A stretch of DNA of 38,978 nt from an uncultured Prevotella sp. (GTDB taxonomy: Bacteria; Bacteroidota; Bacteroidia; Bacteroidales; Bacteroidaceae). Within the stretch, counting starts at the first letter, position 1; every line of letters starts with the position of its first letter. The notes under the pieces were generated by a model that saw only the letters and a list, made by a program, of their open reading frames with translations, did not search any database and was not told the DNA's origin. This document shows, piece after piece, positions 22,341 through 30,200 of the stretch. The position numbers and the translations under genes were made by a program. The stretch spans positions 1 to 38,978 of the forward strand of contig ONYZ01000027.1 of the NCBI GenBank assembly GCA_900322175.1, given 5' to 3'.

Positions 22341-22955
22341 TTATAAAAAATCCAAATTAACCTGTTTTAATGCACTTTTTGCAAGACGACTGTATACTAA
22401 TCCAAGTTCTGAGAAACGCATCATGGTATTCATGGCGGCTTTTCTTACCATCAAACTGTCGCCCTGAAGTGCTGCCAATGCTTGGTCGATAAACTCGTTG
22501 ATGCCACGCTCATTTGGTTCCTGACCGTTCATAAACAGGCGCGACAGAATATGGAAACCGCAAAGCTGATATAGTTCCTTGTCGGAGGCCATCCATGTGT
22601 ATGCCTTCTCGGCAGCGTATGGCAGATATTGGTAGAGATTGAATGCAGTCTGTTCGGCTATCTCTTGAGCATCGGTCTGCTCCATCCATATCTCAGCTAC
22701 TTCGGGCAGCATCTTGTCGGCTGGCATTATCATTGTGGCCAATATCTTGCACTCACGCACGTTTTCCTTCCAAAGAGCTATCGCAAGATCGTAATTCTTA
22801 CCTATTTCATCAGCCTTTGCCTTCAATCGTGGTAGTGTTGCACCCCAGTTTAGTTTATAGTCTACGCCCTTCTGACGCATAGAGGTGGCAACCATTCCGT
22901 CCATCATCAGGCGGAATGATTGCTTAATCTCTTTTATCTGTTGGTTCAAATCCAT
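22341..22955 (-). CDS. AlkD-like DNA alkylation repair / HEAT-repeat protein
   Basis: The 204-residue protein is all-helical. NYDLAIALWKENVRECKILA followed by TMIMPADKMLPEVAEIW is the typical AlkD-superfamily HEAT-like repeat, and later repeats end with MVRKAAMNTMMRFSELG. AlkD proteins are DNA glycosylases for bulky or cationic alkylated bases, but this version is shorter than AlkD (about 235 aa) and the catalytic Trp/Asp residues cannot be placed with confidence. It may be a non-catalytic relative. It lies 29 bp from the DPP III stop, and that gap is wholly made of heptad repeats. Confidence 0.72.
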   Translation of the reverse strand: MDLNQQIKEIKQSFRLMMDGMVATSMRQKGVDYKLNWGATLPRLKAKADEIGKNYDLAIALWKENVRECKILATMIMPADKMLPEVAEIWMEQTDAQEIAEQTAFNLYQYLPYAAEKAYTWMASDKELYQLCGFHILSRLFMNGQEPNERGINEFIDQALAALQGDSLMVRKAAMNTMMRFSELGLVYSRLAKSALKQVNLDFL

Positions 22956-22986
22956 TTAATGTTTAATAATGTTTAATGTTTAATCT
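22956..22986. repeat. TTTAATG heptad repeats between DPP III and AlkD-like genes
   Basis: The intergenic gap consists of TTTAATG units with one TAA insertion; 22968-22986 is identical to 20481-20499. Confidence 0.75.
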
Positions 22987-24934
22987 AAATCAAAGTACCA
23001 TATTCTGCGCTATAACGCAGCATCTGATGAGCATAGCTTTCGCCATAGTTTGCAATAATATCGCAGATTTGACCATTTTCATCGTAAACCAGCAACAGCT
23101 GAGGATTGATAAATCCCTTGTATGGTGCAAGATTCAGTTTCTTGTATCGCTCAAGCACCTCTGCATGCAGTTCAGGATCAACCTTAACAGCATAACGTTC
23201 TACCAGACTGCGTGCAGCCTCGTAGTCGCCTTCGCTCTTGATGCGCTGAATCTCGGCAAGCAATCGGGCAATGAGTGATCTCAGTTCGACATAATCTACG
23301 ATTTCAACGTATGTTTTGCCATCACGCTTAACTAGTTTTATCGCATCTCCGTTCTCATAGCACCAATGGGCTATCAGCGCTCGATTGCGCATGTGGGCTT
23401 CTTCGAGCTGGTTGCCTGGGGTAATACGGATGAGCTGAGTCATCAGTCCGTTCATCATATATGTATAATACTGTGACTGGTATGCCTTTTCATCGGGAAC
23501 AAGTCCTAGTTCCACAAGCTTTTTATCGGCGATATAGTATAGTCCAAACAGGTCGGCTCTCGCCTCTTCTATCGTACTGCTATATGCCTTGAGCGAATCA
23601 GGATCGACACCAGGCAGAAGTTGGCCACTACCATGCCCGAGACACTCGTGCAGGTCGGTATGCAGATCATCGCACACGTCACCATACTTATCTATAATAG
23701 CCATTGTATCCTGATCGATTACAAACTCCTCCTTGAAACCACTACCCTTCGACGCTTTGTTGTATGCATCGGTGATGTTGCTGATGGTGATGCTCTTGCT
23801 ACCATACTGAGCACGAATCCAGTCGGCATTAGGCAGATTGATACCAATGGCAGTAGCTGGATATTCGTCGCCGCCAAGCATTGCTGCACAGATCACATTG
23901 GCCGATACTCCCTTGACTACAGGTTTGCGGAAGCGGGGATCGACAGGCGAATGATTTTCGAACCACTGAGCATTCTTACTGATAGTCTGAGTGCGATGTG
24001 TGGCTTCTTCGTCGATATACTCCACCAAACCTTCCCATGAACCTTTCAATCCCAGAGGATCGCCATAGACCTCGATGAATCCGTTGATAAAGTCAATAGC
24101 AGAATCGTGCTCTTTGAGCCATTCAATAGAATATTCATTAAACTTCTGCAAATCGCCTGATTTATAATAGCTTATCAACACAGAAATTACCTTCTTCTGC
24201 TGTTCGTTCTCGGCTACAGCAAGTGCCTTGTCCAACCAATATATAATATGGTGTATGGCGTTAGAATACTTGCCACCGGCCTTCCATACCAGTTCTTTTA
24301 CGACCCCATTCTCTTTTACAAGAGTTGAGTTCAACCCGTATGACGGTGGCGTATCAGGACACATCTCGCTCTGCTTCTGAGACTCGTAATACGCCTCTGC
24401 CTCGGCCTGAGTAACTCCATCATAGAAGTTGCACGCCGACGTAAGCAACAGGTCGTCGCCATCGGCTTGATTAACACGTTTGGCCATCACCTTATCATCA
24501 AAGATGACAGGGAACAGTTCGTTGCACATCTCATCGACCGTTTCGCCCGATTTCAATGGCAACTTACGCGCGTCAACCCGATGCAACACATCACGCAGAT
24601 AGTCGGCCGTAAAGCATGGTTTAAACTTCTCGCAACCATAGTGATGATGGATGCCGCTAGAGAACCACACTCGCTTAAGATATACCTCTAAAGCCTTGAA
24701 TTCTTCGGTATCGTGCGATATATTCATATCAACATACACAACCTCCAACATCTTGCGGATGCGGAGGTTGTATTTACCGAACTGATCGAATGTTATGTCT
24801 CGTCCAAACAGTGTAGCCTTCGATAAGTAATATACCAGCGTCTTCTGCTGTAGCGAAAGCTTTTCGAATCCATTAAGACGATACCTGAGCATTTGCAAGT
24901 CGGCAAAACGCTCATCTTGATAGTTGAATTTCAC
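22985..24934 (-). CDS. Dipeptidyl-peptidase III family metallopeptidase
   Basis: The 649-residue protein shows the DPP III zinc motif as LHECLGHGSG (HExxxH type) near residue 430, followed by IEEARADLFGLYYI with the third zinc ligand Glu. DPP III removes dipeptides from oligopeptide N-termini in the cytoplasm; there is no signal peptide. The start is GTG (24934-24932), overlapping the TGA of the AraC-type gene as GTGA, so translation is coupled. The N-terminus looks a little short relative to Bacteroides DPP III (about 675 aa, from memory) but begins sensibly (KFNYQDERFADLQMLRYRL). Confidence 0.88.
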   Translation of the reverse strand: MKFNYQDERFADLQMLRYRLNGFEKLSLQQKTLVYYLSKATLFGRDITFDQFGKYNLRIRKMLEVVYVDMNISHDTEEFKALEVYLKRVWFSSGIHHHYGCEKFKPCFTADYLRDVLHRVDARKLPLKSGETVDEMCNELFPVIFDDKVMAKRVNQADGDDLLLTSACNFYDGVTQAEAEAYYESQKQSEMCPDTPPSYGLNSTLVKENGVVKELVWKAGGKYSNAIHHIIYWLDKALAVAENEQQKKVISVLISYYKSGDLQKFNEYSIEWLKEHDSAIDFINGFIEVYGDPLGLKGSWEGLVEYIDEEATHRTQTISKNAQWFENHSPVDPRFRKPVVKGVSANVICAAMLGGDEYPATAIGINLPNADWIRAQYGSKSITISNITDAYNKASKGSGFKEEFVIDQDTMAIIDKYGDVCDDLHTDLHECLGHGSGQLLPGVDPDSLKAYSSTIEEARADLFGLYYIADKKLVELGLVPDEKAYQSQYYTYMMNGLMTQLIRITPGNQLEEAHMRNRALIAHWCYENGDAIKLVKRDGKTYVEIVDYVELRSLIARLLAEIQRIKSEGDYEAARSLVERYAVKVDPELHAEVLERYKKLNLAPYKGFINPQLLLVYDENGQICDIIANYGESYAHQMLRYSAEYGTLI

Positions 24935-25557
24935 TGATTACTACTCTCTTTCTTTGTTGTTGACTTCTTTGCCGTTGTCTTTTTAGCTGTAGTCTTCTTT
25001 GCAGTTTTACTCTTTGCAGCGATCTTAGCAGCAGCCTTCTTTGCAGCAGCTCTCTTCTTAGCAGCAGCTTTCTTTTCTGCAGCAGTCATTGGCTTACGAC
25101 CAGGCTTGGCCTTTGGTTTGTCAGACTTCTGCATAGATGGGTGCTGCTTAAGGTGCTCCATACGATAATCGCGTGGAGTCATCCCCATCACTCTGAAGAA
25201 CGATGCGTAGAATGACTGGCGGTTAGCAAAACCTACCATATCACTTACCTCTTCCATACGAAGATCCTGATAGCGCTTGTCTACGAGGATTGTCATAGCT
25301 TCGTCGATTCTGTACTTGTTCACAAACGAAGTATAGTTCATATGGAAACGTACATTAACTACTGCTGAAATGTAGCGAGTATTAGTGCCTAATTCTTCGG
25401 CAAGTTTCTTTGCAGAGAAATCCTTGTCACGATACTTCTTCTGCATCACGATGATGTTCATGATTTTTTCCTGCATTTCATCCATCATCTTTGGGCTAAC
25501 TAAGCTTCTGTAAGCGGCCTCTTTTTCCTTCTTTTCTGTAATGTTATACTTTGCCAT
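24931..25557 (-). CDS. AraC-type regulator with histone H1-like tail
   Basis: From ATG 25557 (MAKYNITEKKEKEAAYRSLV) the protein has 208 residues. Residues ~35-135 form an AraC-type double helix-turn-helix: FSAKKLAEELGTNTRYISAV and RMEEVSDMVGFANRQSFYAS, ending MGMTPRDYRMEH. After an AT-hook-like KPGRKP, the last ~60 residues are almost entirely Lys, Ala and Thr (AEKKAAAKKRAAAKKAAAK, then KTTAKKTTAKKSTTKK), like histone H1 tails. There is no sensory domain. It may be an architectural or broad regulator. A longer start at 25614 falls in the AT-rich promoter region. It is divergent from recQ and coupled to DPP III. Confidence 0.85.
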   Translation of the reverse strand: MAKYNITEKKEKEAAYRSLVSPKMMDEMQEKIMNIIVMQKKYRDKDFSAKKLAEELGTNTRYISAVVNVRFHMNYTSFVNKYRIDEAMTILVDKRYQDLRMEEVSDMVGFANRQSFYASFFRVMGMTPRDYRMEHLKQHPSMQKSDKPKAKPGRKPMTAAEKKAAAKKRAAAKKAAAKIAAKSKTAKKTTAKKTTAKKSTTKKESSNQ

Positions 25558-25646
25558 TTGCCTTTTGTATTTTTTAATTTGATGCAAAGTTAGAAAGTTT
25601 TTTTGAATTAGCAATGAAAAATGCAGAAAAATTGCAAAAAAAGCAT

Positions 25647-25654
25647 TACCTTTG
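25647..25654 (+). promoter_or_regulatory. -7 element of the recQ promoter
   Basis: TACCTTTG followed by CCG lies 18 bp before the recQ ATG; a TTG at the standard distance is not evident. Confidence 0.5.
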
Positions 25655-25672
25655 CCGAAAAATTTCTAAATT

Positions 25673-27496
25673 ATGGACATTTTAAACGTTTTACAACAAT
25701 ATTTTGGATACAATTCATTTCGAGAAAATCAAGAAGAAATCATCAGACACGTATTAGCCGGGAACGATGCATTGGTGCTGATGCCAACGGGTGGTGGCAA
25801 GAGTATTTGTTACCAGATTCCAGCGCTCACATTGTCAGGAATTACGATAGTTATTTCACCACTAATCAGTCTGATGAAAGATCAGGTAGAATCGCTACAT
25901 GCAAACGGCATAGAAGCAGAGGCTCTGAATAGCGGTCTAAATCCTGATGTAGATACTGTAATACGTCGAAAATGCATCGAAGGACGGATAAAGCTTCTGT
26001 ACATTTCACCAGAAAGATTGATGGTAGAGACGGACTATCTGCTAAAGAATCTCAACATTTCACTATTTGCTATCGATGAGGCTCATTGTATCAGTCAATG
26101 GGGACACGATTTTCGTCCAGAATACACACAGTTAGGCGTGCTGCGCGAAAAATTTCCCAATGTACCAGTGATGGCCCTCACAGCTACAGCCGATAAGATC
26201 ACACGACATGATATCATCGAACAATTAAAGTTGAAAAACGCACGCGAGTTTATTTCTAGCTTCGATCGCCCCAACCTTAGTCTGGCGGTGAAACGTGGCT
26301 ACAAGAGTGCCGAGAAGATGCACTTTATTGTAAATTTCATCAAGGCCCGACCGAATGATGCTGGTATAATCTACTGTTTGAGTAGAAAGAACACCGAGAA
26401 GGTAGCAGCTGACTTGCGAAAAAAAGGTATAAATGCAGCAGCTTACCATGCCGGAATGTCGAACTTAGAGCGCAGTAATACACAGGAGCAGTTCAAGAAC
26501 GACCAGTTGCTCGTGGTATGTGCTACCATCGCGTTCGGTATGGGCATCGACAAGAGCAACGTACGCTGGGTTATACATTATAATATGCCGAAAAGCTTAG
26601 AGAGTTTCTATCAGGAGATAGGTCGCGCGGGCCGAGATGGCGCACCTGCCGATACTGTGCTGTTCTACTCGCTTGCCGATATTGTTCAACTGACAGAGTT
26701 TGCCCGTCAGAGCGGTCAGCAAGACGTAAATATGGACAAGTTGAAACGTATGCAAGAATATGCCGAATCGAACGTTTGTCGCCGCAGAATACTGCTAAAC
26801 TACTTCAGCGAGCAGACTGACCACAACTGCGACAACTGTGATGTATGCGAGAATCCGCCACGACGATTCGACGGTACAAGATATGTACAGATGGCGCTGA
26901 GCGCTGCTAAGCGGTGCAACGAACAGATACGCGTGTCGACCATCATAGAGATACTAAAAGGCATGCGGTCGCCAAGTATCATTAAGCATGGATACGACCA
27001 ACTGAAGACATTCGGCGTAGGGCGAGATGTAAGCGTGAACGACTGGAACGACTATCTGCTGCAGATGCTACAGATGGGATACATCGAGATAGCCTACAAC
27101 GATGGTAACAAGGTAAAAGTAACCGAGATAGGTGAGGATGTGCTGTATGGCAGAAAGACGGCCGAGCTGTGCGTTATCGACCATAGCGCCAAAGAAGCAC
27201 CAAAGAAGAAACCAAAGCTGCGACTGGAGATACCCACTATCACCATTCCAGGATTGCCACCAACTACCGGCATAGAAGACCCAAAACTATTCGAAGCACT
27301 ACGAGTACTAAGAAAACAGTGTGCCGAAGAAGAAGGCTTCCCGCCATACATCGTTTTCAACGACAAGGTACTACACTCGCTTGCATCCATCAAGCCGACA
27401 TCGCTTGACCAATTTGGCAACATTTCGGGTATCGGCGAGCATAAAAAAGGCAAGTATGGCGAACGCTTTATATCACTCATCCAGAAGTTCGTTTAA
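25673..27496 (+). CDS. recQ: ATP-dependent DNA helicase RecQ
   Basis: The 607-residue protein has the full RecQ set: Walker [16 protein letters not shown] near residues 36-50, DEAH box [17 protein letters not shown] near 135, motif [13 protein letters not shown] near 315, a zinc-binding segment [10 protein letters not shown] and CDNCDVC near 370-395, a winged-helix RQC domain, and a C-terminal HRDC domain from about 520. It is a 3'-5' helicase for recombination and repair. The ORF is intact and is divergent from the AraC-type gene. Confidence 0.97.
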   Translation: MDILNVLQQYFGYNSFRENQEEIIRHVLAGNDALVLMPTGGGKSICYQIPALTLSGITIVISPLISLMKDQVESLHANGIEAEALNSGLNPDVDTVIRRKCIEGRIKLLYISPERLMVETDYLLKNLNISLFAIDEAHCISQWGHDFRPEYTQLGVLREKFPNVPVMALTATADKITRHDIIEQLKLKNAREFISSFDRPNLSLAVKRGYKSAEKMHFIVNFIKARPNDAGIIYCLSRKNTEKVAADLRKKGINAAAYHAGMSNLERSNTQEQFKNDQLLVVCATIAFGMGIDKSNVRWVIHYNMPKSLESFYQEIGRAGRDGAPADTVLFYSLADIVQLTEFARQSGQQDVNMDKLKRMQEYAESNVCRRRILLNYFSEQTDHNCDNCDVCENPPRRFDGTRYVQMALSAAKRCNEQIRVSTIIEILKGMRSPSIIKHGYDQLKTFGVGRDVSVNDWNDYLLQMLQMGYIEIAYNDGNKVKVTEIGEDVLYGRKTAELCVIDHSAKEAPKKKPKLRLEIPTITIPGLPPTTGIEDPKLFEALRVLRKQCAEEEGFPPYIVFNDKVLHSLASIKPTSLDQFGNISGIGEHKKGKYGERFISLIQKFV

Positions 27497-27614
27497 GCAC
27501 AATTTCACACCTTTTTAATATAAAAAGCGACAAAGAAACTAAAAAAACAGCCCCAAAGTGCCTAATTTTTGCTAAAATCGAGCACAGATTGGCAATTTTG
27601 TGCAGAATAATTAG

Positions 27615-27622
27615 TACCTTTG
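27615..27622 (+). promoter_or_regulatory. -7 element of the GT5-like gene
   Basis: TACCTTTG with a TTG 23 nt upstream (27589-27591). The ATG at 27624 would lie upstream of the predicted transcription start, so translation should begin at ATG 27642. Confidence 0.6.
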
Positions 27623-27641
27623 CATGGTAAAATCATCTAAG

Positions 27642-28457
27642 ATGGCTAAGAAGAAGATATTATTCATCAATCAGGAGATTACTCCTTATGTTCCCGACAA
27701 TGCGCTGTCGCTCATGGGAAAAGATCTTCCAAAGACTATGCAGGAGCGTAGTCATGAGATCCGTACTTTCACACCAAAGTGGGGCAATATTAATGAGCGT
27801 CGCGGTCAGTTGCACGAAGTCATTCGACTCTCGGGTATGAACCTTATCATTAATGACACCGATCACCCTTTGATCATTAAGGTAGCATCAATCCAGTCTG
27901 CTCGTGTTCAGGTATATTTCATCGACAACGACGATTACTTTGGTAAGCGACTGATTGAGCGTGATGAAGCTGGTGTTGAGTATGAGGACAATGGCGAAAG
28001 AGCTATATTCTTTGCACGTGGAGTGCTCGAAACGGTAAAGAAGCTGCGCTGGGTACCTGATATTATTCACTGTCAGGGATGGATGAGCGGCGTTGTTCCT
28101 TTCTACGTTAAGACAGCATATCGCGACGAACCTTCGTTTGCAGAGACCAAAGTAGTTACCTCGCTTTTCAGCAAGACCCTGAAGGACAGTTTTGCAGGCG
28201 ACTTCAAGCAGTTCCTCGAGTTCCGCGATGCTAAGGCTGAGTTGCTTAGCGAATTAAAGGATCAGTTCGACTTCGACGAGCTTAACAAGCTGGCTATCAG
28301 CTATAGCGACGGTATTATCCAGGCAGCTCCAGATATAGACAAGTCGCTGATAGACTTTGCTGCAACTAAGAACGTACCTATGCTGGGCTATAAGGAGGAC
28401 TTTGCCGATGCCTACGAGACATTCTACGAGTCGCTCTACACAGCCGAGACTGAGTAA
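27642..28457 (+). CDS. GT5-only glycogen/starch synthase-like protein
   Basis: From ATG 27642 (MAKKKILFINQEITPYVPDN) the protein has 271 residues and matches only the N-terminal catalytic domain of glycogen/starch synthases (Glyco_transf_5): LPKTMQERSHEIRTFTPKWG, NGERAIFFARGVLETVKKL and DIIHCQGWMSGVVPFYVKT. The second Rossmann domain that binds ADP-glucose is absent and the ORF ends cleanly, so it is not an obvious truncation. Similar single-domain proteins occur in Bacteroidetes. A full synthase reaction is unlikely. The next gene is a DUF4270 lipoprotein 25 bp downstream. Confidence 0.85.
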   Translation: MAKKKILFINQEITPYVPDNALSLMGKDLPKTMQERSHEIRTFTPKWGNINERRGQLHEVIRLSGMNLIINDTDHPLIIKVASIQSARVQVYFIDNDDYFGKRLIERDEAGVEYEDNGERAIFFARGVLETVKKLRWVPDIIHCQGWMSGVVPFYVKTAYRDEPSFAETKVVTSLFSKTLKDSFAGDFKQFLEFRDAKAELLSELKDQFDFDELNKLAISYSDGIIQAAPDIDKSLIDFAATKNVPMLGYKEDFADAYETFYESLYTAETE

Positions 28458-28482
28458 GTATTGAACTAAGATAACATTTATA

Positions 28483-29988
28483 ATGAAACTAAGATTGTTT
28501 ACAGCGATTGCAGTAACCGCAATGGCAGTGGTTTCTTGTAGCGAAGATACCGAGAATATCGGTTCATCAATTACTAACGATACCGATAAACTGGTATTCT
28601 CTACTGGTACATATAACGCTACATCGAGATCTATCCTTGCCGACTCGGTTTACACTCACAATCATGACAGATACTTCGGAATGGTAAAAGATCCTGAAAC
28701 CAACTCATACGTCAAGAGCGACATTATGTCGCAGTTTAACATGATTGAGGGTTTCTCGATGCCAAGTATAGATAAGATGCTGAGCAAGGAAGACGGCGAG
28801 GTGATTGCCGACTCTTGCGAGATTTCGCTCTTTATCAAATACTCTAACACCTATGGTGATACGCTTGCAGCTATGAAGATGCGTGTGACTGAGCTCGACA
28901 AACCAGTAGACGAGGCATTTACTCACTATAGCAACTTCGACCTTAAGAACAATGGATTTATACGTAATGGTGGTCTGGAGATCAATAAGATGTTCTCGAT
29001 GCGCGACCTTACTAGTTCTGACGACGTTCTGGAATTACTGCAGAACAACATCAGCAAACAGGGCACTTCGGCGGATAGCGGATACTACGACCGTATACGT
29101 ATTCCTTTGAATATGCCATATACCAGTAAGGATGGCAAGACCTATAAAAACTATGGTACATACATTATCCGTACATACTACGAACATCCTGAGTACTTCC
29201 AGAATTCATACTGGTTTGTGCACAATGTGTGTCCAGGTTTCAACTTCGAGATAACCGATGGTTTGGGCGTAATGGCAAACGTTTTCTCTTCCAGTTTACA
29301 GGTATATTACAAATTCGACAGAGAAGGAACATCTACCAAAACGTCGATTTACCTCTCGACAACTCCAGAGGTTATGCAAACTTCGCATATCACTAATGAT
29401 CGCGGAGCACTCGAGCAGTTGGTCAACGACAACAGTTACACTTACATCAAGTCGCCTGCTGGCATCTTTACCGAGGTTACTCTGCCTGTAGATGAGATTA
29501 CGCAGGTACATGCTAACGACTCGCTGCTGCAGGTAAGTGTAAACTTTATGCGCGAAAACTCTGACGTATCTGCTGATAAATACAGAATTGGTGCTCCTAC
29601 AAACCTGCTGATGGTTCATAAGGATAGCCTGTATTCATTCTTCGAGAATAAGGTAATTTACGACTATAAGAGTTCGTTTGCATCAACACTTAATTCAAAT
29701 AATGCTTATAGCTTTAGCAATATCGGCAACCTGATTACGCTGATGGCACGAGAGAAGGCAGAGGGACTAAAGAGCGATCCTAATTGGGTGGCTAAGCATC
29801 CTGACTGGAACAAGGTGGTGCTGGTTCCTATTTCGACTATTGTTAAGTATTCGACAAATAATTACGGCACTACCACATCTACCATTTCGGGAGTACAGCA
29901 CCAGATGGGACTATCAAGCACCAAACTTGTTGGTGGCGATAAAACACCTATCGAGGTGAAGGTTATCTATGCTAAGTTTAAAGACTAA
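28483..29988 (+). CDS. DUF4270 lipoprotein
   Basis: The 501-residue protein starts MKLRLFTAIAVTAMAVVSCS with a lipobox (VVSC, Cys19) and continues EDTENIGSSITNDTDKLVF. The mature protein is beta-rich, with no transmembrane segment. The N-terminal NIGSS region and overall pattern match DUF4270, a Bacteroidetes family of unknown function. It is probably attached to the outer membrane. It forms a unit with the GT5-like gene upstream and a 41-residue ORF 8 bp downstream, an arrangement I recall from other Bacteroidales. Confidence 0.8.
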   Translation: MKLRLFTAIAVTAMAVVSCSEDTENIGSSITNDTDKLVFSTGTYNATSRSILADSVYTHNHDRYFGMVKDPETNSYVKSDIMSQFNMIEGFSMPSIDKMLSKEDGEVIADSCEISLFIKYSNTYGDTLAAMKMRVTELDKPVDEAFTHYSNFDLKNNGFIRNGGLEINKMFSMRDLTSSDDVLELLQNNISKQGTSADSGYYDRIRIPLNMPYTSKDGKTYKNYGTYIIRTYYEHPEYFQNSYWFVHNVCPGFNFEITDGLGVMANVFSSSLQVYYKFDREGTSTKTSIYLSTTPEVMQTSHITNDRGALEQLVNDNSYTYIKSPAGIFTEVTLPVDEITQVHANDSLLQVSVNFMRENSDVSADKYRIGAPTNLLMVHKDSLYSFFENKVIYDYKSSFASTLNSNNAYSFSNIGNLITLMAREKAEGLKSDPNWVAKHPDWNKVVLVPISTIVKYSTNNYGTTTSTISGVQHQMGLSSTKLVGGDKTPIEVKVIYAKFKD

Positions 29989-29996
29989 ATAGCGTT

Positions 29997-30122
29997 ATGG
30001 CCGACGGATATCTAGAGAAACATCACGAGGATTACGAGGCACGTAAGGCTGCCTGGATCCGAAAGAAGAAACATCTGCCAAAAGCCGGTAAAAGACAAAT
30101 AGAGCGGCCCGATGATTTTTGA
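29997..30122 (+). CDS. Small conserved-looking protein (41 aa)
   Basis: Starting 8 bp after the DUF4270 stop, this ORF encodes MADGYLEKHHEDYEARKAAW and then a strongly basic stretch (IRKKKHLPKAGKRQ) ending IERPDDF. The charged helical composition and operon position favour a real gene. Similar tiny proteins with YEARKAAW occur in Bacteroidales as I recall, sometimes mislabelled as dehydrogenases. Function is unknown. A hairpin and terminator follow within 75 bp. Confidence 0.68.
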   Translation: MADGYLEKHHEDYEARKAAWIRKKKHLPKAGKRQIERPDDF

Positions 30123-30125
30123 GCA

Positions 30126-30144
30126 CCCCTCGTTAATCGAGGGG
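30126..30144 (+). repeat. Hairpin after the 41-aa ORF
   Basis: CCCCTCG (30126-30132) and CGAGGGG (30138-30144) with a 5-nt loop, 4 nt after the stop; there is no T-run, so it may protect or weaken the transcript end. Confidence 0.6.
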
Positions 30145-30170
30145 CGGCCTAAGCTAGGGGGGCAAAAATA

Positions 30171-30199
30171 AGAGAGGTAATCTGCTACCTCTCTTTTTT
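30171..30199. terminator. Bidirectional terminator between the DUF4270 unit and uvrD
   Basis: AGAGAGGTA (30171-30179) pairs with TACCTCTCT (30186-30194), followed by a T-run on the plus strand and T-rich sequence on the minus strand, in the gap between convergent units. Confidence 0.9.
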
Positions 30200-30200
30200 A

